From JAWXUD01 sp044432945 (GTDB taxonomy: Bacteria > Cyanobacteriota > Vampirovibrionia > Gastranaerophilales > Gastranaerophilaceae): a stretch of 18,805 nt of DNA. Every line of letters begins with the position of its first letter. The stretch's first letter is position 1. The translations under genes and the position numbers were made by a program. Under the pieces are notes generated by a model. That model saw nothing but the letters and a program-made list of their open reading frames with translations, made no database searches and was not told the DNA's origin. Location: positions 1 to 18,805 of the forward strand of contig JAWXUD010000031.1 in assembly GCA_044432945.1 (NCBI GenBank). The letters run 5' to 3'. Of the stretch, positions 6,266 to 11,768 are shown piece by piece.

Positions 6266-7557
6266 CTTTGATTATCGATAAAAGAAGAGAGCTTTCGACA
6301 AAATATAAAAAATTGCTTGAAAGCAAGACTAACAACGTTCACATAACTAAAACGCTTATATCATCGATGAAATTTATCAAAGAAAACGAACCTGATTTGA
6401 TAATCATATCTGATAGTATTGACGATAATTTATCGAATTATTGCAAAAAAATTCGTGCTTTAACATACAACATGCGTCCAATTATTGTAGCACTTTCAAA
6501 ATCGGCAGAAATTGATGATAAATTAAACGTCCTTGAAAACGGTGCTGATGATTTTATCTCTGAACCAGTTAGCTCAGAAGAATTTGTGATGCGAATTAAA
6601 GCACATTTACGCCGAGAATATGAATCAAATTTTGATGAGAAACGGATTTTGCCAAATAGAAAATATTCACTAAGAGCTATAAAGCGGATTTTAAACAAAA
6701 AAACGCAGTGGGCTTGTATGCTTGTGAGCATCGATAATTTCAAGGATTACCGTGAGATTTATACCGAACTAGCTTCAGATAAATTGTTGCAAACTTATAG
6801 TGCAATAATAAAATCGTCATTGGATTTGAATGATTATTTAGGAGTGATTTCTGACAACGAATTTTTGATTATCACAGATGCATCAAATGCAGAAATTTTG
6901 GCGAACTACTTAACGTTTGCATTTGAGAGTATTTCAACAAAATTTTACTCACAACAAGATATTAAGCGTGGATTTATCATGATGCAAGGTGATGAGATAG
7001 CTGGTAGACGTGCGAATTTTGTTCATACAACAATAAGCGTTGTGACTAATGAGTTTATGAATTATAACGAACCGATACATTTGCTTACAACACTTTTGAC
7101 TAACCAAAATCTGGCAAAAATACCGACACGCTCAAATTATTTTATTGAAAGACCACAAATTACGGCAGAGGACGCAATTTCAATTAAAGAGTTTAATAAC
7201 AAAATATTAATAATTGAAGATGATGAAGCGATGACACTGCTTTTGACAACTATTTTGAACCTGCAAGGACATCAGGTCGAAGTCATTAACAAAACTAGAA
7301 AAGTTGAGATCGACAATTTCTCGCCCGCATTAATAATTCTAGACGCTGGAAATATCGAAACCTTAAATGGAATAGAAATTTGTAAAACATTAAAACAAAA
7401 CGAAAAATTATTAAAAACAAAAATAATAATGACGTCAATTTTTCACGATAAAGAATTAATCCTTAGCGTTGGTGCGGATTTATATTTACCAAAACCTTAT
7501 GAAGTTTCTAACCTAATCAAATGGGTTGAAATCTTTATGAAAGAATTCAACAATTAA
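6253..7557 (+). CDS. Pseudo-receiver / degenerate GGDEF / receiver protein
   Basis: A 434-residue cytoplasmic signalling protein. Residues 1-120 have the receiver fold but lack the chemistry: Ser53 stands where the phosphoacceptor Asp belongs (an Asp follows at 54), and Glu104 replaces the conserved Lys. Residues about 138-270 resemble a diguanylate cyclase (LVSIDNFKDY), but the active motif GGDEF is SDNEF at 200-204, so synthesis of cyclic-di-GMP is unlikely. Residues 317-434 are a normal receiver with acidic EDD (322-324), Asp364, Thr394 and Lys414. The start ATG lies inside the end of the kinase gene and has a GAGGAG ribosome site, which implies coupled translation. A C-terminal receiver that can be phosphorylated, controlling two inactive domains, suggests an output by protein contact. 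It differs from PleD (REC-REC-GGDEF) in domain order. Confidence 0.85.
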   Translation: MQSVTLIIDKRRELSTKYKKLLESKTNNVHITKTLISSMKFIKENEPDLIIISDSIDDNLSNYCKKIRALTYNMRPIIVALSKSAEIDDKLNVLENGADDFISEPVSSEEFVMRIKAHLRREYESNFDEKRILPNRKYSLRAIKRILNKKTQWACMLVSIDNFKDYREIYTELASDKLLQTYSAIIKSSLDLNDYLGVISDNEFLIITDASNAEILANYLTFAFESISTKFYSQQDIKRGFIMMQGDEIAGRRANFVHTTISVVTNEFMNYNEPIHLLTTLLTNQNLAKIPTRSNYFIERPQITAEDAISIKEFNNKILIIEDDEAMTLLLTTILNLQGHQVEVINKTRKVEIDNFSPALIILDAGNIETLNGIEICKTLKQNEKLLKTKIIMTSIFHDKELILSVGADLYLPKPYEVSNLIKWVEIFMKEFNN

Positions 7558-7588
7558 AACCTAAATAAAAAACTGTTTTATAAAACTT

Positions 7589-7777
7589 TTATTTCAACAA
7601 ATCTTCAAGCACTATCGCATTAGCAGAAGCACGTTCAGGGTTTATAATATTGTTACGTTTAATATATGTACGCAAAGCTTCTCTAATTAGTTCGCTACGT
7701 GATCTTTGCTCATCAACTGCCACACCATCAATCTTTTGTAAAAATTCATCAGGCATCGTCACTAATACTTTTGCCAT
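7589..7777 (-). CDS. Ribbon-helix-helix (CopG/Arc) regulator
   Basis: A 62-residue protein with a complete RHH fold: strand VLVTMPDEFLQKID (about 4-17), then helices built around SRSELIREALRTYIKR (27-42), followed by a short tail of about 20 residues. Such proteins bind DNA as dimers and act as repressors or antitoxins. A strong ribosome site GGAAGGTG lies just before the ATG at 7777. No toxin gene is adjacent: the next gene on either side is a signalling gene on the other strand, so a plain regulator is more likely than an antitoxin. Overlapping dyads directly upstream (7801-7820) could be its own operator. It is convergent with the REC/GGDEF-like gene, 31 bp away. Confidence 0.88.
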   Translation of the reverse strand: MAKVLVTMPDEFLQKIDGVAVDEQRSRSELIREALRTYIKRNNIINPERASANAIVLEDLLK

Positions 7778-7800
7778 AACACACCTTCCTTTATCTTTTG

Positions 7801-7820
7801 TATCTAATATAGATATATTA
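7801..7820 (-). promoter_or_regulatory. Overlapping dyads, candidate operator of the RHH gene
   Basis: TATCTA-ATA-TAGATA (7801-7815) and TAATATA-GA-TATATTA (7805-7820) are two overlapping perfect dyads, 24 bp upstream of the RHH start codon and within its likely -10 region. RHH proteins typically bind short adjacent dyads and repress themselves; binding here is inferred. The site also lies between this gene and the divergent lone receiver. Confidence 0.4.
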
Positions 7821-7857
7821 ACACTTTTTTATTTATTTATCAACTAGCAATATTTTA

Positions 7858-7866
7858 TGATAAAAT
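7858..7866 (+). promoter_or_regulatory. Extended -10 promoter, predicted leaderless start of the lone receiver
   Basis: TGA-TAAAAT, with the hexamer at 7861-7866, ends 6 nt before ATG 7873. No ribosome site is present in the six bases TTTTCT that separate them. This is the same arrangement as at the kinase and the RpaA-like genes. Confidence 0.55.
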
Positions 7867-7872
7867 TTTTCT

Positions 7873-8259
7873 ATGAAAAAAGTTCTAATCGTTGATGATT
7901 CACCCAATTGGCTAAAATATCACACTCAAATGATAAATATAATTTATTACAACAATGTTAAAATCGACCTTGCAAATTCTGCGATAGAAGGCGTTGGTTG
8001 CATTGAGCGAGAACTTGACACACCATACGATTTGATTTTGACAGATATGCAAATGGAAATGAATTTCTTGCCACTTTTTGCTGGTGAATGGTTTATAAAA
8101 GAAGTCAAAACGTTTAAAGAATATAACAACTCTCAAATAATAGCAATTTCTGCTGCGACAAATTTAAGTGAAATCGCTTCAAAATACAGCGTTGACTTCT
8201 TGCCTAAATACAATTGTGAAAATATAGACAACTATAAAAAGGTTATTAAAAATAATTAA
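7873..8259 (+). CDS. Stand-alone receiver domain protein (CheY-like)
   Basis: A 128-residue single receiver with no output domain. All phosphotransfer residues are present: Asp8 and Asp9 in the acidic pocket (IVDDS), Asp58 as acceptor (LILTDMQM), Ser93 and Lys112 (FLPKYN). The loop after Asp58 is unusual, MQMEMNFLPLFAGEWF, about seven residues longer than in CheY, where the active-site Pro normally follows. It lies downstream of the RpaA-like/kinase cluster, separated by the minus-strand RHH gene, and shares the leaderless promoter layout of those genes, so it is a plausible phosphate relay or sink for that kinase. A motility role cannot be excluded, but no chemotaxis gene is present. Confidence 0.85.
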   Translation: MKKVLIVDDSPNWLKYHTQMINIIYYNNVKIDLANSAIEGVGCIERELDTPYDLILTDMQMEMNFLPLFAGEWFIKEVKTFKEYNNSQIIAISAATNLSEIASKYSVDFLPKYNCENIDNYKKVIKNN

Positions 8260-8267
8260 TAACCTTT
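8238..8267 (+). terminator. Hairpin overlapping the stop codon of the lone receiver gene
   Basis: AAAGGTTATTA (8238-8248) and TAATAACCTTT (8257-8267) form a perfect 11-bp stem with an 8-nt loop; the stop codon TAA (8257-8259) is inside the right arm. The following CTATTT is a poor U tract. Confidence 0.5.
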
Positions 8268-8297
8268 CTATTTCCGACTACACTTCCCCTCATCTGT

Positions 8298-8336
8298 TAC
8301 ATAAGTAAACAGAAAATAGGAATTATGTAGTTTTTT
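8298..8336 (+). terminator. Second terminator candidate after the lone receiver gene
   Basis: TACATAA (8298-8304) and TTATGTA (8323-8329) form a 7-bp stem with an 18-nt loop, followed by six T (8331-8336). It lies directly against the stop codon of the convergent pilin gene at 8335. Confidence 0.45.
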
Positions 8337-8889
8337 ATTTTACACAACGTGCAACTACCTGTGATACAGCTCTTGAATTCTCTGAACTAGCATTATAACT
8401 TGATGACGTACTATTAAAATGTCTATAATATGCTCTTAGACCATCTGCATCAGCGTCATCTGACCAAAAACGATAATAATCTGCTATACCAGTTGTTGCA
8501 TTACCATAAAATGAATTACCAATATTAAACTCAGCTAATTTATCCGTATTAAGCGTTAAACCATTTACACCTGCTGAATAAGCTGAAATCTTATCTGTAT
8601 CAAATATATAGTTATTCATATCTGCTAACTGTTGCATAGTCGGTAGGCTTTTGCTCTGCTCACCACATGCTTTCATCGCACCTGCCCAATAATCATTAGA
8701 AAAAGAAGTTGAGCCGTCACAATATTTTATCGCATCTTCAAGTCGACCATCGAATAAAAGTTTTTTCTTAGCAAGAGCTTCTGATTGCATGTTACTAATC
8801 AAATTTGGCATTGTCATCGCCGCCACAACGCCTATGATACCGAGGGTAATTAAGACTTCTGCAAGAGTAAACGCAGAACGTTTTTTCAT
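8335..8889 (-). CDS. Type IV pilin-like protein (short form)
   Basis: A 184-residue secreted, type IV pilin-like protein. The N-terminus MKKRSAFTLAEVLITLG is a class III signal: prepilin peptidase would cut after Ala6 (usually Gly), leaving Phe at +1 and Glu at +5, followed by the hydrophobic helix to about residue 28. Residues about 33-52 (QSEALAKKKLLFDGRLED) are shared with the larger pilin at 14431. A segment with SNDYWAGA and KACGE, then LPTMQQLADM, leads to a Ser/Asn-rich end with the closing motif ARCVK, which recalls Fibrobacter paralogous (FISUMP-type) domains. The frame runs open for another 86 codons upstream, but that stretch is a GC-rich repeat, so ATG 8889 is chosen; the repeat edge supplies a GGGGTGG ribosome site. 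The promoter is at 9221-9249. A pseudopilin role is also possible. Confidence 0.85.
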   Translation of the reverse strand: MKKRSAFTLAEVLITLGIIGVVAAMTMPNLISNMQSEALAKKKLLFDGRLEDAIKYCDGSTSFSNDYWAGAMKACGEQSKSLPTMQQLADMNNYIFDTDKISAYSAGVNGLTLNTDKLAEFNIGNSFYGNATTGIADYYRFWSDDADADGLRAYYRHFNSTSSSYNASSENSRAVSQVVARCVK

Positions 8890-9149
8890 TGAAACCACCC
8901 CGACCTCACGGTCACCCCTCCACAGGAGGGGAATTAATCCCGCTCGAACAGACGGGTTCGCTTTCTGCCTCTGCTCGCTTGCGTTCCTCTGGAGGGGAAT
9001 GCGACTGCCACCTTGAATTCGGTTTAATAAAGGTTTTTTGTCACCCTGAACTTGCGGATTTTCGGTAGGGTGAGAGAAGCGAACCCGTTTGTTCGAGTGG
9101 GACGTTACTCCCACGAGAACCCGAATAATCCAAGATGGTTTCAGCATCT
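8890..9149. repeat. GC-rich composite palindromic element in the pilin leader
   Basis: About 260 bp, clearly richer in G and C than its surroundings and made of nested inverted repeats. GACC/GGTC hairpin at 8902-8913; CCCCTCC-aca-GGAGGGG at 8915-8931; GGAGGGGAAT at 8925-8934 and again at 8991-9000; a long inverted repeat of about 28 bp, arms at 8938-8966 and 9075-9102 (core ACGGGTTCGCTT), with two mismatches and one indel; TCACCCT/AGGGTGA at 9041-9047 and 9067-9073; GTGGGA/TCCCAC at 9097-9114; AGATG/CATCT at 9133-9149. It encodes no protein of its own. It looks like a dispersed, non-autonomous repeat (MITE or REP-like) inserted between the pilin promoter and start codon. Confidence 0.7.
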
Positions 9150-9220
9150 CATCATCGTTGAATTCTTACCATAAAGCTTATCCTTATTTTTACAAAATTC
9201 TATTACTTATATCTATTTGC

Positions 9221-9249
9221 ATGATACATTGTATCCTTTATCTTGTCAA
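9221..9249 (-). promoter_or_regulatory. Promoter of the short pilin gene
   Basis: On the minus strand a perfect -35 TTGACA (9249-9244) is 17 bp from TATCAT (9226-9221). The predicted start near 9214 gives a leader of about 325 nt that contains the whole palindromic element. Confidence 0.65.
9223..9235. promoter_or_regulatory. 13-bp dyad over the pilin -10 box, candidate XRE operator
   Basis: GATACA-T-TGTATC is a perfect dyad that overlaps the -10 hexamer and spacer of the pilin promoter, in the gap shared with the divergent XRE gene. Short dyads of this size are typical XRE-family sites; assignment to this regulator is inferred from position. Confidence 0.42.
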
Positions 9250-9323
9250 TATCAATTGCATTTATCGTTTTGAACCCATAATTAATACTATAAACTTGAT
9301 TAATAACAATTGAAGGAGCAGAG

Positions 9324-9644
9324 ATGTCTAAGGTGAAAAAATTATTTGGTTTGCGAATAAAAGAATTAAGAAAAGAAAAAGAAATAACACAAGATTATTT
9401 TGCAGAAATGATTGAAATTGCTACTAGAAATTTAAGCAAAATTGAAACAGGTAAATGTTTTCCTTCACCTGAAAAATTAGAAAAAATTGCAACAAGCCTT
9501 GGCTGTGAAATAAAAGATTTATTTGATTTTGAACACCATAAAGAAAATGATGATTTGATGAATGAAATTATAAAATCTATTCAACCTATATCAAGAAGTC
9601 GTTTACAGGATATTTATAAAATAACTAAAGCCCTTATAAAATAA
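9324..9644 (+). CDS. XRE-family HTH transcriptional regulator
   Basis: A 106-residue protein with a Cro/C1-type helix-turn-helix at about 7-63: GLRIKELRKEKEITQDYFAE, then ATRNLSKIETGKCFPSPEKL and ATSLGCEIKDLF. The remaining 40 residues (70-106) form a short helical tail that may dimerise; no peptidase or sensor domain is attached. The ribosome site GAAGGAG lies 5 bases before ATG 9324. It is divergent from the short pilin gene, and a dyad overlaps that promoter, so repression of the pilin is the simplest model. A 46-residue gene follows 111 bp downstream on the same strand. Phage or plasmid origin is possible, but no other mobile genes are seen. Confidence 0.88.
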   Translation: MSKVKKLFGLRIKELRKEKEITQDYFAEMIEIATRNLSKIETGKCFPSPEKLEKIATSLGCEIKDLFDFEHHKENDDLMNEIIKSIQPISRSRLQDIYKITKALIK

Positions 9645-9661
9645 ACATTCTTGCGATTTTA

Positions 9662-9691
9662 TTTACAAAACTTCACAAATCTGCACAAAAT
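9662..9691 (+). promoter_or_regulatory. Three HLR1-like 10-bp repeats upstream of the small protein
   Basis: TTTACAAAAC, TTCACAAATC and TGCACAAAAT stand directly one after another (9662-9691). The first two match 15 of 16 defined positions of the cyanobacterial HLR1 consensus. They precede the 46-residue gene by 64 bp. A TATTAA hexamer starts at the last base (9691). Binding by the RpaA-like regulator is inferred. Confidence 0.4.
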
Positions 9692-9755
9692 ATTAAAGTT
9701 TCTTATCAAACCTTCCGTAATTAGAAATACGGTTAGTCAATAAGGAGTGAAAATT

Positions 9756-9896
9756 ATGAATCAATATAATTATTGTTTTTGGCCAGGAGCTTATAGTTTC
9801 AAAAACGAAGTAAGTATGTTTATCAAATATATTAAGGAGCAAATAAAAGACATTATGGAAAGAATGGAAAAAGTGGAGGATCAGACTGCACAGTAG
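9756..9896 (+). CDS. Small protein of 46 residues, unknown function
   Basis: Too short for routine gene calls, but well formed: an AAGGAG ribosome site (9742-9747) stands 8 bases before ATG, and a terminator follows at 9958. The protein starts MNQYNYCFWPGAYSF, a short aromatic segment with one Cys, followed by an amphipathic and probably coiled-coil helix (about 17-41) with alternating Lys and Glu (YIKEQIKDIMERMEKVED). There is no signal peptide or full membrane span. It could share the XRE transcript or use its own promoter near 9691, where HLR1-like repeats occur. No homologue is recognised; a small regulator or partner-binding peptide would fit. Confidence 0.6.
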   Translation: MNQYNYCFWPGAYSFKNEVSMFIKYIKEQIKDIMERMEKVEDQTAQ

Positions 9897-9957
9897 CTGA
9901 TTGATTAGGTTTTATGTGAAATGTAAGGATAATTTTTAGACTATGAAAAAGATTATT
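9897..9957 (+). other. Short untranslated tail before the terminator
   Basis: Nothing is recognised here apart from an 18-codon frame starting at 9943 that runs through the terminator and has no good ribosome site; it is not called as a gene. Confidence 0.4.
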
Positions 9958-9991
9958 AAAGGTTGGTATAAGGAAAGCCAACCTTTTTTTT
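9958..9991 (+). terminator. Strong terminator after the small protein gene
   Basis: AAAGGTTGG (9958-9966) pairs with CCAACCTTT (9978-9986) around an 11-nt loop and runs into eight T residues (9984-9991). It ends the XRE/small protein unit and lies 30 bp from the convergent hydrolase stop. Confidence 0.85.
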
Positions 9992-10020
9992 GCCTTTAAA
10001 AATGGTTTAAAGATTATAAA

Positions 10021-11274
10021 TTAATGAATAAGGCTTTGATAAATAATCTTTGAAGCTTCAACGATAAATTCTTTACCTTTAATAGAATTGTGAGGGCGTT
10101 TTGCAAAAATAGCAACAATATATTTTTTACCATTTGGAGCAAAAACGATACCCGCATCACCCAACATAGTGCCTATGTCACCAGTTTTGTGTAAAAACTT
10201 AGCCCCAACAGGCACCCCTGCACCAATAAGGCGATTGTTGTGAACGTGTCCCATATAATCAAACATCTTTTCACGAGAGTCGTTGCTTAAAAAATCAGGG
10301 TTATCTATGTTGTATAAAATTCTTCCAATCTCACGAGCAGTCGTCCTATTTGTCCCGCCTAAATCAGGTAACCAAGTTTGCAGATAAGTTTTTTCTAACC
10401 CCCAATCACGGGCTGCACGGTTGATATCAGTCATCGAACCTAATTTTGAAACAAGCATATTTGTAGCAGAATTGTCAGAATCAGTAATCATTATTTTTGC
10501 TAAATAATCGATTGAATATGCTGAATTAGAAGCTTTGTATTGCAACCCACCCGAACCACTTGCTCTATAATAGTCAGTCAAAACCATTTTATCAGTTAAT
10601 GAAATTTCGCCTCTTTCGATAGTTTTGAACAGCTCAACTAAAACTGGTAATTTGATTATGCTCGCTGTTGCAAAAATTTTATCTGCATCAATATCAACAA
10701 AATTGTTGCTATCATAATCCCACACATAAATAGCAGGTTTCACGCTCGGATAAGTAGAAGCGAGGTTTTTCAATTTTCTCTCTAAACCTATCAAGCGATT
10801 TGCTTCAGACATAACAGTCATTTCAGGAGATTTGATATTAGTTTTTAGCATCAAATCTTCACCCATAAACCAGTGATTAGCGACAATATTTGTCGCTGGG
10901 AAGAGCAATTGATTATAATCCATTTTAAGCGTTTTGTGAGGTGTTGCGATAAACATTTGCTTAGTAATATTTTCGAAGTTTTGTGGCAAAATCGTAAACC
11001 CTATTGATAATACAACTATGGTTGAAATCAATTTGTGTAAAAAATGATTTAGGGCGACCTTTTTTTTGTTCGCTTTTAAATCGTTTAGTTTTTTGCGTTG
11101 TGTATAATCATAAGGAGTTGATTGAGAACGAATTTGTCTAAAAGAAGTTTCTCTAAAGCGTGTAGGATTTGGTTGTTTATATTTATAATAAGAGTTGTTC
11201 TCAACATTAATATTATAGTAATTACTAGAATAACCACTAAAATTGTTGTCAAATTTATTCGCAGATTTCGACAT
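10021..11274 (-). CDS. Membrane-anchored class A beta-lactamase-like serine hydrolase
   Basis: A 417-residue protein of the class A beta-lactamase/DD-peptidase superfamily. Residues 1-75 are polar, rich in Asn, Tyr and Arg and probably cytoplasmic; one membrane helix follows at about 80-97; the catalytic domain (about 160-417) would be outside the membrane. Active-site motifs: Ser205-x-x-Lys208 (ASIIKL), Ser266-Asp267-Asn268 and Lys363-Thr364-Gly365. The omega loop region reads LQTWLPDLGGTNRTTARE; the usual Glu166-x-x-x-Asn170 pattern of true penicillinases is not evident. This favours a peptidoglycan-related hydrolase or a weak lactamase over an efficient resistance enzyme. Variants with this WLPDLGGTN motif are, as I recall, common in Cyanobacteria. 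It is a single gene with its own promoter (11311-11339) and is divergent from the HIT/speE operon. Confidence 0.85.
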   Translation of the reverse strand: MSKSANKFDNNFSGYSSNYYNINVENNSYYKYKQPNPTRFRETSFRQIRSQSTPYDYTQRKKLNDLKANKKKVALNHFLHKLISTIVVLSIGFTILPQNFENITKQMFIATPHKTLKMDYNQLLFPATNIVANHWFMGEDLMLKTNIKSPEMTVMSEANRLIGLERKLKNLASTYPSVKPAIYVWDYDSNNFVDIDADKIFATASIIKLPVLVELFKTIERGEISLTDKMVLTDYYRASGSGGLQYKASNSAYSIDYLAKIMITDSDNSATNMLVSKLGSMTDINRAARDWGLEKTYLQTWLPDLGGTNRTTAREIGRILYNIDNPDFLSNDSREKMFDYMGHVHNNRLIGAGVPVGAKFLHKTGDIGTMLGDAGIVFAPNGKKYIVAIFAKRPHNSIKGKEFIVEASKIIYQSLIH

Positions 11275-11310
11275 TAATAAATATTTCCCCTACAAGACTT
11301 GTTTAAAAAC

Positions 11311-11339
11311 ATTCTATCTCAATACAAAAAAATTATCAA
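11311..11339 (-). promoter_or_regulatory. Promoter of the serine hydrolase gene
   Basis: TTGATA (11339-11334) and TAGAAT (11316-11311) are 17 bp apart on the minus strand. The predicted start near 11304 gives a leader of about 30 nt that contains an AGGGGA ribosome site. Confidence 0.58.
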
Positions 11340-11378
11340 TAAAATTGAATTTTTGTAAATTTTAAAATAAACACAATA

Positions 11379-11407
11379 TTGATTTTTAAGTTTTATCGTT
11401 ATAAAAT
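11379..11407 (+). promoter_or_regulatory. Promoter of the HIT/speE operon
   Basis: TTGATT (11379-11384) and TAAAAT (11402-11407) are 17 bp apart. The leader to ATG 11441 is about 27 nt and includes the AGAGG ribosome site. Confidence 0.6.
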
Positions 11408-11440
11408 TTATAAAATGATTTGAGTAAAAAAGAGGTAAAA

Positions 11441-11752
11441 ATGGAAAAAGATTGTATTTTTTGTAAAATCATAAACGGTGATTTTAGTACAGAATTTGTT
11501 TATCAAAACGATTTTTTGGTGGTATTTGAAGATATTAATCCACAAGCAAAAACTCATTTGCTTGTAGTTCCACGCTTACATGTTGCAACATTAAATGATT
11601 TAAAGGACAAAACATTAATGGCGGAGCTTTTGGCTGGTGTAAAAACTGTCACTAAGCAAATTGGGTTACAATCATACAAAACTCTGATTAATACAGGTAA
11701 AAAAGCAGGGCAAGAAGTTTTTCATTTGCACTTGCATATTTTAGGCGAATAA
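11441..11752 (+). CDS. HIT-family nucleotide-binding protein
   Basis: A 103-residue histidine triad protein of the HinT branch, which hydrolyses purine nucleoside phosphoramidates or related adenylates. The N-terminus has the Cys5-x-x-Cys8 pair (CIFCKIINGD). The middle has the conserved AKTHLLVVPRLH segment. The triad is HLHLHILGE near residues 95-103, in the pattern H-x-H-x-H. The protein ends directly after it, whereas most HinT proteins continue with about ten residues (GGR...WPPG). The ATG at 11441 is preferred over an in-frame TTG at 11420 because of AGAGG five bases before it and because the family begins just before the CxxC. speE follows 16 bp downstream in the same operon. Confidence 0.92.
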   Translation: MEKDCIFCKIINGDFSTEFVYQNDFLVVFEDINPQAKTHLLVVPRLHVATLNDLKDKTLMAELLAGVKTVTKQIGLQSYKTLINTGKKAGQEVFHLHLHILGE

Positions 11753-11768
11753 GAAAGGAAATATAAAA

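Noticed and set aside
7589..7777. Toxin-antitoxin system based on the RHH protein
   Set aside because: No small gene of toxin size lies next to it in the same direction; the same holds for the RHH gene at 14121-14285.
8335..8889. Target protein of a diversity-generating retroelement
   Set aside because: The C-terminal domains of the pilins recall lectin-like folds, but the window has no reverse transcriptase and no template/variable repeat pair with adenine-specific changes.
8890..9147. In-frame 86-codon N-terminal extension of the short pilin
   Set aside because: It is read through the GC-rich palindromic element, has no family resemblance, and would place residues far ahead of the prepilin signal; the pilin starts naturally at 8889.
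9943..9999. 18-codon frame beginning MKKIIKGWYKE
   Set aside because: It runs through the terminator stem and T run and its nearest possible ribosome site is too far away.
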